The notes under the pieces were generated by a model. That model saw nothing but the letters and a program-made list of their open reading frames with translations, did not search any database and had not been told where the DNA came from. Of a DNA stretch of 64,000 nt, positions 8,146 to 17,378 are shown piece by piece. Source of the stretch: JABMMZ01 sp040403495 (GTDB taxonomy: Bacteria; Bacteroidota; Bacteroidia; NS11-12g; UBA955); contig JBBAKM010000001.1 of NCBI GenBank assembly GCA_040403495.1, positions 124,001-188,000 of the forward strand, read 5' to 3'. Made by a program: the position numbers and the translations under genes. The number at the start of each line of letters is the position of its first letter. Positions within the stretch are counted from its first letter, which is position 1.

Positions 8146-9035
8146 AGTTAAGTGTTTTAGTTTTTTTACTCCTCACATCAGCTTATACTAAAGCGCAAGA
8201 TGTAGAAGTAAAAGTGAGTGTTATTCATCCCAAAGTACAAATTTCAAACACCCAAATATTTACATCTCTCAAAAGTTCAATCGAACAATTTGTAAACCAA
8301 CGGTTGTGGTGTAACGATAAACTAACCACTGTAGAAAGATTTAAAGTTAACTTTTTAATAGACATTACTAAGTATGAATTAAACTCCAATCAATTTGAAG
8401 GAACTATCCAAATTCAAGCCACCCGACAAGTTTTTGGAAGTACTTATTCTACAGTTATTTTCAACCAATTGGACAATGAATTCATTTTTCAATACCAAGA
8501 ATTTCAAGCCATGGAATTTCAGCCCAATGCCAATGTTTATAACCTAACAGGTGTTTTGGCGTTTTATGTCAATGTCATTGTTGGTATGCAATATGATACT
8601 TATTCTTTGGAAGCAGGAACGCCTTATTTTGTTAAAGCCAGAGAAATATTGAATGCTAGTCAGTCTATTCCAGGTTGGAGGCCCGGAGATGGACAAAGTT
8701 TGAAAAACAGATTTTACCTTATCGATAATTTGACCAGTGAAAGATATGCCGTAATGCGCAAAGCTTATTATAATTACCATCTTAATGGTTTGGATTACAT
8801 GCACAAGGATGTTAATAAAGGGAGAGATGAAGTGTTTAAAGCAATGGCAAGTTTTGAAGATTTAACCAGAACTTTCCCTAATTCCATGCTTATTAAAGTG
8901 TTTTTTAATGCCAAATACAGGGAATTGATTGAGATTTTTAAAGGAGCCCCCGCTGCTGACCAACAAAAAGCAATAGAATTATTCTCAAAAATGGATCCTG
9001 CCAACCGCTCGTTTTACGAAACTATAAAAACGTAA
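8124..9035 (+). CDS. DUF4835 family secreted protein
   Basis: This 303-residue protein has a signal peptide (hydrophobic core LSVLVFLLLTSAY, cleavage near KAQ) and the DUF4835 pattern: VKVSVIHPKVQISNTQIF, then SSIEQFVNQRLW near residue 55. The family is nearly restricted to Bacteroidota and normally follows coaBC, as here. Its function is unknown. The conserved link with bamD suggests an envelope role, but that is inference. It overlaps the coaB 3' end by 22 bases. No membrane segment is seen after the signal. Confidence 0.85.
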   Translation: MYFGKFIKLSVLVFLLLTSAYTKAQDVEVKVSVIHPKVQISNTQIFTSLKSSIEQFVNQRLWCNDKLTTVERFKVNFLIDITKYELNSNQFEGTIQIQATRQVFGSTYSTVIFNQLDNEFIFQYQEFQAMEFQPNANVYNLTGVLAFYVNVIVGMQYDTYSLEAGTPYFVKAREILNASQSIPGWRPGDGQSLKNRFYLIDNLTSERYAVMRKAYYNYHLNGLDYMHKDVNKGRDEVFKAMASFEDLTRTFPNSMLIKVFFNAKYRELIEIFKGAPAADQQKAIELFSKMDPANRSFYETIKT

Positions 9036-9051
9036 AAACCACATTTGCAAA

Positions 9052-10074
9052 ATGAGCACCCATTTACCTCTTCTGTTTTCCTCATCGGTACGTGAAGATT
9101 TTTGGAATTATTGTCGTGTAAATGCCATTGAACAGCCCATAATTCTTTGTGATACCAATACACTTAAACATTGTTTGCCTTTGTTGGGGAATCATGATTT
9201 ATTCAGGTTGATATGCATCCCTGATGGCGAATTAAACAAATCATGGGAACAGCTAAATGAATTGTTACAGCAACTTTTGGTGCTAAATGTCAATAGAAAT
9301 GAAACCCTTTTTATTTTAGGCGGAGGTGTGTTAACGGATATAGGTGGATTGTCTGCTGCATTGTATCAAAGAGGAATACCCCATGTAAATATACCAACCA
9401 CTTTAATGGGAATGGTAGATGCCGCTATAGGTGGAAAAACAGCCGTTGATTTTGCAGGGATTAAAAATTTTATAGGGATTGTTAAACAACCCGAAACCTG
9501 TATTATCGCCCCCGTTTTCTTAAAAACTTTACCCGAAATAGAATACCAAAGTGCTTGGTCAGAAATTGTAAAAGTCGCCATCATTGATAGTTTAGAATTG
9601 TGGGAATTGATACATATGGATGCCAGTATTGAAACACTAATCCCTTTTTGTGCCCAACATAAATATGACCTAGTTCAACAAGATGAGCACGATAAGTCTG
9701 TCAGACAACTGCTCAATTTTGGTCATACTATCGGTCACGCCATCGAAGCTTTTTATTTAAGCAAAAATAAACCCGTAACCCACGGTTATGCCATTGCCAA
9801 AGGAATGCTTTTTGAGCTTTATTTGGCGCATTATGTACAGAGTATTTCAAGTGATGAATTGGCGCAAATGAAAACTGTAGTTTTGACAAAATTACTGAAC
9901 AATGACAATAGTCTGGGAATTGAACTTTCTGAGTTAAAAGAAACCGTGTTTCACGACAAAAAAAAGACAGGAACATTACTTCGATTTTCACTTCCAATAG
10001 CCTTAGGTAAAGGGAAGTGGGGCGTTGAAATAGAATGGGATACATTGCTCAAAGTGTATTCTATTTATTATTAA
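9052..10074 (+). CDS. aroB: 3-dehydroquinate synthase
   Basis: AroB converts DAHP to 3-dehydroquinate, the second step of the shikimate pathway, using NAD and a divalent metal. The NAD-binding block GGGVLTDIGGLSAALYQRG and IPTTLMGMVDAAIGGKT (about residues 84-127) are textbook. Metal-site regions SEIVKVAII, FGHTIGHAIEA and THGYAIAKGM follow in order. At 340 residues it is of typical size. It starts 16 bases after the DUF4835 stop, where the sequence CACATTTG resembles a weak -7 box. The shikimate kinase gene is separate, at about 29.4 kb. Confidence 0.96.
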   Translation: MSTHLPLLFSSSVREDFWNYCRVNAIEQPIILCDTNTLKHCLPLLGNHDLFRLICIPDGELNKSWEQLNELLQQLLVLNVNRNETLFILGGGVLTDIGGLSAALYQRGIPHVNIPTTLMGMVDAAIGGKTAVDFAGIKNFIGIVKQPETCIIAPVFLKTLPEIEYQSAWSEIVKVAIIDSLELWELIHMDASIETLIPFCAQHKYDLVQQDEHDKSVRQLLNFGHTIGHAIEAFYLSKNKPVTHGYAIAKGMLFELYLAHYVQSISSDELAQMKTVVLTKLLNNDNSLGIELSELKETVFHDKKKTGTLLRFSLPIALGKGKWGVEIEWDTLLKVYSIYY

Positions 10075-10188
10075 AAGCATCTTTTTTATTCTTGGTTTTA
10101 AACAAGGCCTTACATACTTTTTTCATTTAGTAAATAGCATTTATTTTTTAAGGAAACATTCGTTAATTTGCAACCCAAATAATACAGA

Positions 10189-11751
10189 ATGAGTACACAA
10201 TCTCAACAACCTATGAATAAAAGAGAAATTCTTGAAAGAAAAAAAGCGGAGAGCCTAGTTGGTGGAGGTGAAGACCGAATAAAATCACAACATAGTAAAG
10301 GTAAGTTAACCGCAAGAGAACGTTTGCATTTTTTATTAGATGAAGGGAGTTTCAACGAAGTTGGGGCTTTTGTAATGCACCGTAGCAATGATTTCGGTAT
10401 GGAAAAACAACGTTTTTTAGGCGATGGTGTAGTTACAGGTTACGGCACTATTAACGGTCGTTTGGTTTACGTTTTTTCTCAAGATTTTACTGTTTTTGGA
10501 GGTTCATTGAGTGAAACACACGCGGAAAAAATCTGCAAAATAATGGATTTAGCACTCAAAAATGGGGCTCCTGTTATCGGATTAAATGACAGTGGTGGTG
10601 CAAGAATTCAAGAAGGTGTGGTTTCATTAGGTGGTTATGCTGATATTTTTTATAGAAACACCATTGCAAGTGGTGTAATTCCTCAGTTATCTGCTATTAT
10701 GGGTCCATGTGCTGGTGGTGCTGTTTATTCGCCTGCTATTACCGATTTTATTGGAATGGTGGAAAATACAAGTTACATGTTTGTAACAGGTCCTAACGTA
10801 GTAAAAACTGTTACCAACGAAGAGGTTACAAGTGAACAATTGGGAGGTGCTTCGGTTCATTCAAGTAAATCAGGAGTGTCTCATTTTTCTTATGCCAATG
10901 AGATAGAATGTTTGTCAGGGTTAAAAGCCTTGTTGAGTTACATGCCTCAAAATTGCGAGGAAAAAGCACCTGCATTGAATTACCAAATGGCAGATGAAAA
11001 AAGAGAGGTTTTGAAAGATATAGTTCCAGATAATGCCAATCAGCCTTATGATATGAGAGAGGTTATTGATGGAATCGTGGATGAAGGTTCTTTCTTAGAA
11101 GTACATAAAAATTTTGCAGAAAATATAGTCGTTGGTTTTGCTAGACTTGCAGGAAGAAGTATCGGTATTATTGCCAATAATCCTGCCTTTTTAGCTGGTG
11201 TTTTAGATGTGCATTCATCAACCAAAGGTGCTAGATTTGTTAGATTTTGCGATGCCTTTAATATTCCTTTATTGGTTTTAGAAGACGTCCCAGGTTTTTT
11301 ACCAGGAACAGATCAGGAATGGAATGCCATTATTACCAATGGGGCTAAATTGCTGTATGCTTTCAGTGAAGCAACCGTTCCGCGTGTTACCGTAATTACC
11401 CGTAAGGCCTACGGTGGCGCTTATGATGTAATGAATAGTAAACACATTGGCGCTGATATGAATTTTGCATGGCCTGGAGCCGAAATTGCTGTAATGGGTG
11501 CCAAAGGTGCTGCTGAAATTATTTTCAAAAAAGAAATTACCAATGCCGAAAATCCAGAATTGGCTTGGAAAGAAAAAGAAGCAGAATATGCTGAAAAATT
11601 TGCTAACCCATACCGTGCCGCTGAAAGAGGATTTATTGATGAAGTAATAATGCCAGAAGAAACACGTCAAAAATTGATTTCATCTTTCAAAATGCTCGAA
11701 AATAAAGTGGCTAATTTGCCTAAAAAGAAACATGGAAATATTCCATTGTAA
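10189..11751 (+). CDS. Biotin-dependent acyl-CoA carboxylase, carboxyltransferase (beta) subunit
   Basis: This 520-residue carboxyltransferase resembles propionyl-CoA carboxylase beta and methylmalonyl-CoA decarboxylase alpha. KGKLTARERLHFLLDEGSF opens the first crotonase-like half. GLNDSGGARIQEGVVSL and GPCAGGAVYSPA hold the first oxyanion hole. FLPGTDQEWNAI and ITRKAYGGAYDVM lie in the second half. It would move CO2 between carboxybiotin and an acyl-CoA, most likely propionyl-CoA. The biotin carboxylase and carrier subunits are not nearby, so the exact substrate is unproven. The gene stands 114 bases after aroB and is followed closely by a glycosyltransferase. Confidence 0.93.
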   Translation: MSTQSQQPMNKREILERKKAESLVGGGEDRIKSQHSKGKLTARERLHFLLDEGSFNEVGAFVMHRSNDFGMEKQRFLGDGVVTGYGTINGRLVYVFSQDFTVFGGSLSETHAEKICKIMDLALKNGAPVIGLNDSGGARIQEGVVSLGGYADIFYRNTIASGVIPQLSAIMGPCAGGAVYSPAITDFIGMVENTSYMFVTGPNVVKTVTNEEVTSEQLGGASVHSSKSGVSHFSYANEIECLSGLKALLSYMPQNCEEKAPALNYQMADEKREVLKDIVPDNANQPYDMREVIDGIVDEGSFLEVHKNFAENIVVGFARLAGRSIGIIANNPAFLAGVLDVHSSTKGARFVRFCDAFNIPLLVLEDVPGFLPGTDQEWNAIITNGAKLLYAFSEATVPRVTVITRKAYGGAYDVMNSKHIGADMNFAWPGAEIAVMGAKGAAEIIFKKEITNAENPELAWKEKEAEYAEKFANPYRAAERGFIDEVIMPEETRQKLISSFKMLENKVANLPKKKHGNIPL

Positions 11752-11759
11752 TAGCTGAA

Positions 11760-12704
11760 ATGACTAAACTTATTTCCATAGTTGTTCCTTGTTTTAATGA
11801 ACAAGAAGTGTTTGTAGAAACCAATCGCCGTCTAAAAGCGGTGATGTCTCAACTCCCTATTGAACAATATCAATATGAAATAATTTATGTCAATGATGGA
11901 AGTACCGACCAAACCCTTTCCTTAATTAAACAAGCCCTAACCGAAGACAAACATTTAAAGTGTCTTTCTTTCTCTCGAAATTTTGGACATCAAATCGCCA
12001 TTACTGCTGGTTTGGATGACTGCAAAGGAGACGCCGCTGTTGTAATTGATGCCGATTTACAAGATCCTCCTTCTGTTATTTTAGAAATGATAAGTCTGTG
12101 GGAAAAAGGCTATGATGTTGTGTTTGGTAAACGTAAAGACAGGGTAGGGGAAAGCTCTTTTAAACTTTTAACCGCCAAATATTTTTACAAACTCATCAAC
12201 CGTTTAAGTGACGTAGATATTCCTCGTGATACCGGTGATTTCAGACTGATGGACCGAAATGCCCTCAATCAATTTTTGCTAATGCGAGAATCTTACCGCT
12301 TTGTCAGAGGTATGGTGGCGTGGATTGGGTTCAATCAAACCTTTGTAGAATACGACCGCGAAAGTCGTTTTGCTGGTCAAACCAAGTATCCACTCAAAAA
12401 AATGCTTCGCTTGGCAAGTGATGCCATCTTGTCATTTTCTAATACTCCCCTTAAAATTGCAACTTTTGTAGGGTTTATAACCTCTATAGCCGCTTTTGTT
12501 GGAATTATTTATTCCCTTTATGTCAGATTATTTACCAAATCTTGGGTTGAAGGTTGGACCTTTTTGATGATTGCCATTTTGTTGATTGGCGGAATAATAT
12601 TGCTCGTGTTAGGAATAATAGGAGAGTATGTGGGTCGAATCTATGGTGAAATCAAGCAAAGACCACTTTATATCGTGAAAGATAAAATGGGGTTTGAGGA
12701 TTAA
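11760..12704 (+). CDS. Family 2 glycosyltransferase (DPM1/GtrB-like)
   Basis: This 314-residue enzyme transfers a sugar from a nucleotide donor to polyprenyl phosphate in the inner membrane. The GT-A domain has ISIVVPCFNEQE at the start, YVNDGSTDQT, and the metal-binding DADLQDPP (about residues 96-103). DTGDFRLMDR and the QTKYPLKKM region are typical of GtrB/ArnC-like members. Two C-terminal membrane helices (about 236-257 and 270-292) match the subfamily. It lies 8 bases after the carboxylase gene but has no clear functional tie to it. Donor sugar and final glycan cannot be deduced. Confidence 0.92.
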   Translation: MTKLISIVVPCFNEQEVFVETNRRLKAVMSQLPIEQYQYEIIYVNDGSTDQTLSLIKQALTEDKHLKCLSFSRNFGHQIAITAGLDDCKGDAAVVIDADLQDPPSVILEMISLWEKGYDVVFGKRKDRVGESSFKLLTAKYFYKLINRLSDVDIPRDTGDFRLMDRNALNQFLLMRESYRFVRGMVAWIGFNQTFVEYDRESRFAGQTKYPLKKMLRLASDAILSFSNTPLKIATFVGFITSIAAFVGIIYSLYVRLFTKSWVEGWTFLMIAILLIGGIILLVLGIIGEYVGRIYGEIKQRPLYIVKDKMGFED

Positions 12705-12837
12705 TTCATCGATTAATTGTCATTTTAATCTCATTTTTACTCTTTAGCTGAAACGTTTTTTAGTCTTCGTGTGTCTAATATTTAAAATAAGGCACAATAA
12801 TTGAATAGATTATAGTGTTATTAAACCTAACAAAGTG

Positions 12838-12945
12838 ATGAATACACTTAAAAAATATGAAAAAGTAAAAAGTCGTAGACGTGCTGTTGAAAAACCAATT
12901 CGCAAAAATGGCGATGGGATTAAACAAGGTCCTGCTGGCGTATAG
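12838..12945 (+). CDS. Possible 35-residue basic peptide
   Basis: In the 317-base gap between the glycosyltransferase gene and prfA there is a short ATG frame encoding a very basic peptide (MNTLKKYEKVKSRRRAVEKP, then a Lys/Gly-rich tail ending GPAGV). The composition is ordered rather than random, and no other gene occupies the gap. There is no strong ribosome-binding site, which is usual in this phylum. I know of no family. Confidence 0.3.
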   Translation: MNTLKKYEKVKSRRRAVEKPIRKNGDGIKQGPAGV

Positions 12946-13021
12946 TTATGCTGTGCTAAACGACTTCTTTATATTATTTTAGATTGTTTGAAAAAACAAA
13001 CTTATAGAATCTGTTGCTGTA

Positions 13022-14095
13022 TTAATTTCCTGATCCCTCCTGCATTCTCTCTGCATTTTCAGCCACTTTCAATGAATCTATCATTGGTTGGATGTCTCCG
13101 CCCAAAAAGTTGTCTAATGAGTAAATAGTCATATTGATTCTGTGGTCGGTTACTCTGCCTTGCGGAAAGTTATATGTTCTGATTTTAGCACTTCTGTCAC
13201 CACTAGCAACCAATGTTTTTCTAGCACTTGCAATTTTTGAATTGTGTTCCTCTAAAGCCATTTCATAGAGTTTTGTTCTCAACATTTGCATAGCTCTTTC
13301 TCTGTTCCCAAGTTGTGAACGCTCAACTTGACACACAACTACAATTCCCGAAGGACGGTGTGTTAATTGCACTTTTGTTTCAACTTTGTTTACGTTTTGT
13401 CCACCTGCACCACCACTTCGAGAGGTTTGCATGTCAATGTCCGCTGGATTTAAGTCCACATCTACTTCCTCTGCCTCAGGCAACACCGCAACTGTTGCTG
13501 CCGAAGTATGAACTCTTCCCGCACTTTCTGTTTTGGGAACACGTTGTACCCTGTGAACGCCACTTTCATATTTTAAATCACCATAGACATTGCTACCCGT
13601 AATTTCCATAATAACCTCTTTATAACCACCCGCTGTTCCTTCGTTTTCGTCAAGTATTTCAACCTTCCAACCACGGTTTTCACAGTAGCGGTAATACATT
13701 TTCATTAAGTCACCCGCAAATAAACTGGCCTCATCACCACCCGTTCCTGCACGTATTTCAATTATTGCATTTTTAGCATCTTCAGGATCTTTGGGGATTA
13801 ATAAGATTTTAATTCGTTCTTCCAATTCAATCACCTTTGCTTGCATTTCATCCGCTTCTTCTCGAGCCATTTCACGCATGTCAGCATCTTTCTCGTTTGC
13901 CATTAAGTCCTTGGCTTGTTGTAAGAAATTCAAAGCTTCTTTGTATGAATTGGTTACCTCTACCATCTCTTTCAATTCACTGTACTCTTTGTTTAATTGA
14001 GCAAAACGCTTCATGTCTTGCATGGTGTCGGCACTACTCAACAATAATTCTACTTCTCTAAAACGGGCTTCTATGGCATCTAATTTATCTAACAT
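13022..14095 (-). CDS. prfA: Peptide chain release factor 1
   Basis: RF1 recognises UAA and UAG stop codons and triggers peptide release. The 357-residue product has the GGQ motif in SGGAGGQNVNKVET (about residues 230-243) and the codon-recognition tripeptide in the usual place (VQRVPKTES; PKT, fitting the P-x-T pattern of RF1). Acidic N-terminal helices with DEMQAKV and the block IEIRAGTGGDEASLFAGDL are as expected. Start ATG at 14095. It is followed upstream on the same strand by the signal-peptide protein gene and lpxH, with only 19 bases between, so the three probably share a transcript. Confidence 0.97.
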   Translation of the reverse strand: MLDKLDAIEARFREVELLLSSADTMQDMKRFAQLNKEYSELKEMVEVTNSYKEALNFLQQAKDLMANEKDADMREMAREEADEMQAKVIELEERIKILLIPKDPEDAKNAIIEIRAGTGGDEASLFAGDLMKMYYRYCENRGWKVEILDENEGTAGGYKEVIMEITGSNVYGDLKYESGVHRVQRVPKTESAGRVHTSAATVAVLPEAEEVDVDLNPADIDMQTSRSGGAGGQNVNKVETKVQLTHRPSGIVVVCQVERSQLGNRERAMQMLRTKLYEMALEEHNSKIASARKTLVASGDRSAKIRTYNFPQGRVTDHRINMTIYSLDNFLGGDIQPMIDSLKVAENAERMQEGSGN

Positions 14096-14114
14096 CGGCT
14101 AATCTTTGTTTTTT

Positions 14115-14918
14115 TTACAAGGCCTGCAAAATTACATATTCATCTGTTAAGATGTATACTCTTTCTTTTTCAATTCGGATGTTTTTTATTTGAGGGATTT
14201 CCGAAACTATCATTTCTGTCATTTCAAACAGTTTGGTGTTGTAAAAAAACAACTTTCCTTGGTGGTAAAAACGAATGATATTGTTGTTAAACTGATAGTT
14301 GGAAAGTAAACTGTCTTCTAAAATAATATTGTGATAATTGCCAAATATGTCAAATTGCAAAATCTGCTTGTCATTGAGTACCTGAACCGCCGAACTGATA
14401 TCGAGTATTTGCTTGATTTGAAAACTGTGTTTGATAGGCAATAAATTAAATGGCGCACTTGAATAAATTAACGTTAAATCCAATTGGTATTTTTTGAGTT
14501 TCAAATCTGCTAAATCATACAGCCATATCTGATTGTCAAAACTCCGAGCCATACACCCCACTTGTGAAATATTGGCCGACTCCAAGTCAACCGTGTTTAG
14601 AATGTTGAGGAGATTGTCTAAGACAAGGATTTTGTTTTGGTCGCGGTAAAAAACAAAAATCATAAAGGGATTACTCACGTCGATACTCGCTATTTTGCCA
14701 TATATTTTAAAATTAGCATTGGCAATTAATAGGCCATCTCTGTTGTATTTTATAATATCGTTGGTAGGAGTAATAATGTATAAATGTCCCAAATGATCAG
14801 TGCTCATTTCACTGTCTTTGTTTATTTTGATAGAATCAATGTGTTTTAAAGCGCTGTTTTGTGCCTTTATTGTTTGATTTCCCAAAAGGATAAGTATGGC
14901 AACAATCAGATTTTTCAT
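14115..14918 (-). CDS. Hypothetical secreted protein, probable beta-propeller
   Basis: This 267-residue protein has a signal peptide (LIVAILILLGNQTIKAQ). The mature part is made of short beta-like repeats: TDHLGHLYIITPTNDIIKYN, SFDNQIWLYDLADLKLKKYQ, and a final RVYILTDEYVI. This pattern suggests a small beta-propeller of the NHL/6-bladed kind. No catalytic motif is seen. The gene starts within the last 4 bases of lpxH (ATGA), so it is co-translated with it. I infer an envelope location; the function is unknown. Confidence 0.7.
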   Translation of the reverse strand: MKNLIVAILILLGNQTIKAQNSALKHIDSIKINKDSEMSTDHLGHLYIITPTNDIIKYNRDGLLIANANFKIYGKIASIDVSNPFMIFVFYRDQNKILVLDNLLNILNTVDLESANISQVGCMARSFDNQIWLYDLADLKLKKYQLDLTLIYSSAPFNLLPIKHSFQIKQILDISSAVQVLNDKQILQFDIFGNYHNIILEDSLLSNYQFNNNIIRFYHQGKLFFYNTKLFEMTEMIVSEIPQIKNIRIEKERVYILTDEYVILQAL

Positions 14919-15652
14919 GGTTTAAATACCTTTAGTTCAATTTGCGTGCCATCAAACACGGCATAAGTGAAATCGCTAACCCATTCGCCTAAATTGATAT
15001 ACCGTGAATTGGATTTTAATTCAAGGTTTAAAGGCAAGTGCCTGTGTCCACAAATGAAATAATCGTAATGGGTGTGTTTCAGCGTTTCATTACAAAACTG
15101 TGTGATAAATTCTTTGTCATCGCCCAAGTATATTTTGTCTGAATTGCCTTTTCCTATTCTACTTTTTTGGGAAAGATATTTGGCCAAACCTGCGCCCAAA
15201 CGAGGGTGTAAAAAGCCAAACAAACGAACGGCAAAAGGATGTCTGAAAATGCGTTTAATGAACTTGTAGCCATTATCACCGGGGCCTAACCCATCGCCAT
15301 GGTGCAAGAAAAACTTTTTGTTATTACGTTCAATCACCAACTCATTGGAAACAACAGTAATGCCTAATTCTTGTTCCAAGTAGCCAAAAGTCCACATGTC
15401 GTGATTGCCCTTAAAAAAAGTGACTTTAATGCCTGCATCAGTCAAGGAGGCAATTTTTCCCATGAATCTCGAAAATCCTTTCGGAATTACATCACGGTAT
15501 TCAAACCAAAAATCAAAACAATCGCCCATCAAATAAATTTCTTTTGCATCGACACTGATTTGGTCGAGCCACTTGCAAATAAGTTTTTCCCTTTTGAGCG
15601 AAGCTTCAAAATTGGGAACACCTAAATGAAAATCGGAGGCAAAATAAATCAT
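14915..15652 (-). CDS. lpxH: UDP-2,3-diacylglucosamine diphosphatase (LpxH-like)
   Basis: This calcineurin-like phosphoesterase of 245 residues should cleave UDP-2,3-diacylglucosamine to lipid X in lipid A synthesis at the inner face of the membrane. Metal motifs are complete and in order: DFHLG (about 7-11), GDCFDFWFEY (about 43-52), KGNHDMW (about 80-86), HHGDGLGPGD (about 116-125) and GHRHLP (about 201-206). The block HPRLGAGLA is a family mark. The Bacteroidota enzymes of this type are well supported as LpxH, but other UDP-sugar phosphoesterases share the fold. Confidence 0.88.
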   Translation of the reverse strand: MIYFASDFHLGVPNFEASLKREKLICKWLDQISVDAKEIYLMGDCFDFWFEYRDVIPKGFSRFMGKIASLTDAGIKVTFFKGNHDMWTFGYLEQELGITVVSNELVIERNNKKFFLHHGDGLGPGDNGYKFIKRIFRHPFAVRLFGFLHPRLGAGLAKYLSQKSRIGKGNSDKIYLGDDKEFITQFCNETLKHTHYDYFICGHRHLPLNLELKSNSRYINLGEWVSDFTYAVFDGTQIELKVFKP

Positions 15653-15815
15653 GGACTATATTTTAAGTTTCAAACATAGTGAAAAATACACATATAAAAT
15701 ACCAAACATTTGCCGTTTTTGTAGGGTTGTATAGCTACTCAAGTTTTCTTGTTTGATGGGGAAGTAGTGTATAATGTGATTTTTATTAATCAGAAAGAAG
15801 TTCCAAATAGTTAAA

Positions 15816-16304
15816 TTAACGCTTCATTTTCGAGTAAATATTGACCATTTGCAAACTTGACTGTAGGTGTTTCATTACAATTTCATCTTCTTTTTTAAGG
15901 TATTCTATGTTATAGTTAAAAGAAGATTGTGGCGTATTGCTCAATATTATTTTACCATCCACCAATTGGTAATTCACAGGATTTTGATTTTGCTTGTTAG
16001 TGCTGTTATTGTCGTAAGGCTGAATTTGTGTTGAGGTGATTTTGAGTTTCATTCCAGCAAAAGATTGATAAAGTTTCATTGATTTTTTCTCAATTTCATG
16101 CAAATAAGCCACACTAGTATCCCCGTTACTCAAGTTTTTTTTGTAATATTCAATCGTGTATTCGGGTTTTGATAACAAGAAAATGGTGTCATTTTTGAGT
16201 AACATCAATTTCATTTGCCAGTCACCAACATAAGGATTTTTTTCTTTGGAAGTAAAAGAAAACAAGAGGCTACATGCGCTTAAAAAAAGAATAATTAATC
16301 TCAA
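15816..16304 (-). CDS. Hypothetical secreted protein
   Basis: This 162-residue protein begins with a hydrophobic signal sequence (LIILFLSACSLLFSF); LSAC gives a possible lipobox with Cys11, though that would make a very short signal. The mature part begins NPYVGDWQMKLML, recalling small lipocalin-like proteins that start with a G-x-W motif, and ends in a Lys-rich tail. I do not recognise the family and assign no function. It stands alone between lpxH and tRNA-Cys with clear gaps on both sides. Confidence 0.6.
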   Translation of the reverse strand: MRLIILFLSACSLLFSFTSKEKNPYVGDWQMKLMLLKNDTIFLLSKPEYTIEYYKKNLSNGDTSVAYLHEIEKKSMKLYQSFAGMKLKITSTQIQPYDNNSTNKQNQNPVNYQLVDGKIILSNTPQSSFNYNIEYLKKEDEIVMKHLQSSLQMVNIYSKMKR

Positions 16305-16436
16305 TTATTGAAAGGGTAAAATCAAAGCGCAATTTAAGGAAATTATTTGATTGTAAAATAATCCTTTGGTTTGTAAGTGTGTTAAGCTAAAATGTAAATG
16401 AGGAGTTGATTATGCTTATTTTGTTTTTTTCCCTGA

Positions 16437-16546
16437 GGTTGGTCTGAAGTGGAGGTTTGTGTTGAGTCGACCAACCACTATGATCTGTTATATTCCCTTT
16501 GGTTGGTCTGAAGTGGAGCTTTGTGTTGGGTCGACCAACCACTATG
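16437..16546. repeat. Two copies of a 46-bp unit, each a hairpin with GGTTGGTC / GACCAACC arms
   Basis: Units at 16437-16482 and 16501-16546 differ at two bases. Each has the 8-bp inverted arms GGTTGGTC and GACCAACC around a loop of about 24 bases, followed by ACTATG. They lie between a hypothetical gene and the tRNA-Cys terminator. They look like a REP-type intergenic element in tandem. Confidence 0.85.
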
Positions 16547-16590
16547 TTTTGAAAAACAAAAAACCCCGACTTAAATTAAGTCAGGGTTTC
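16547..16590 (-). terminator. Rho-independent terminator of tRNA-Cys
   Basis: Read on the minus strand, a stem of about 12 bp (AAACCCTGACTT pairing with AAGTCGGGGTTT, one mismatch) is followed by TTTTTTGTTTTT. It lies 12 bases past the tRNA-Cys 3' end. Confidence 0.85.
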
Positions 16591-16601
16591 TCTTGTTTTA
16601 T

Positions 16602-16675
16602 TGGAGGTCGGAACCGGATTCGAACCGGTGTAGAGGGTTTTGCAGACCCGTGCCTAGCCTCTCGGCCATCCGACC
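16602..16675 (-). tRNA. tRNA-Cys (anticodon GCA)
   Basis: On the minus strand the sequence folds as a cloverleaf: acceptor GGTCGGA with TCCGACC, D arm with GCC/GGC, anticodon loop CTGCAAA giving GCA, and T arm CCGG-TTCGAAT-CCGG. Discriminator T is followed by an encoded CCA. The outermost anticodon-stem pair appears mismatched. Confidence 0.95.
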
Positions 16676-16739
16676 TTTTTTAAACGAAGTGCAAAAATAG
16701 GGGTTTATAAGGAATTAGCAAAAAATGTTTTTAAAACAT

Positions 16740-17285
16740 TTAAGCCATCTTACGGATAGTGCCTACAGATTTACCTTTGCTTTTAGAATCACCTTTTACT
16801 GCTGTGTTTTTAACAGTTTTTGGTTTTACCTCAGCTTTAGGTTTTGAATCCGCTTTTACATCAGCACTGTTTTCTTCTTCTGTGGTTTTTTTAATGGCAT
16901 CAAAATCAATTTTCTCTTTTAATAAACCATACCAAGTGGCTAGTTTTTTCATGTCTGACAAATAAATACGCTCATTGTCATAGTTAGGAAGAACCTCACC
17001 CAAAAATTGAGAGAATTGTTTGTCTTCCGATTTTTTATCAGGAACTACCAAGCCAGTCGCTTCTTTTTCTTTAATACGTACAAGTATATCCGCTAATTTT
17101 TCTTCACCTTCTAAAGTAAACATAGCAATATCACTCAAAATAGACACTTTTGTGGTGGGAGCAGTCGGGAATTTTTTACCAGAACCATCTAAAGCTTCCA
17201 CAATTAAGCCGTTTTTTCTTTGTCCAATTACATGGTATAAGCCAGGCATCCCTGAAATAGCAACAATATCTTTTAATTCTAACAT
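16740..17285 (-). CDS. DUF5606 domain protein
   Basis: This 181-residue protein starts at ATG 17285 (MLELKDIVAISGMPGLYHV); a TTG nine bases upstream is less likely. The first 130 or so residues match DUF5606, a Bacteroidota family of unknown function with an SH3-like beginning (GLYHVIGQRKNGLIVEALD) and a helical second part. The C-terminal 50 residues are a low-complexity Lys/Ala/Pro tail (KPKAEVKPKTVKNTAVKGD), probably disordered and possibly nucleic-acid binding. No signal peptide, so cytosolic. It is divergent from the DUF4199 gene. Confidence 0.8.
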   Translation of the reverse strand: MLELKDIVAISGMPGLYHVIGQRKNGLIVEALDGSGKKFPTAPTTKVSILSDIAMFTLEGEEKLADILVRIKEKEATGLVVPDKKSEDKQFSQFLGEVLPNYDNERIYLSDMKKLATWYGLLKEKIDFDAIKKTTEEENSADVKADSKPKAEVKPKTVKNTAVKGDSKSKGKSVGTIRKMA

Positions 17286-17308
17286 ACCTTGCAAATTTCT
17301 AACTATTT

Positions 17309-17340
17309 TTGATAAAACAAAACGTTATCCATTATTTTTG
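17309..17340 (+). promoter_or_regulatory. Likely promoter of the DUF4199-plsC operon
   Basis: TTG (17309-17311), 21 bp, then TATTTTTG (17333-17340). This is close to the Bacteroidota consensus with a spacer 2 bases long. The ATG follows 38 bases later. Confidence 0.5.
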
Positions 17341-17378
17341 TCATAGTTTTGTAAACTTTTTAATAACGATTCAAATCA

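Noticed and set aside
16459..16683. 74-codon plus-strand frame
   Set aside because: It runs over the hairpin repeats, the terminator and the antisense of tRNA-Cys.
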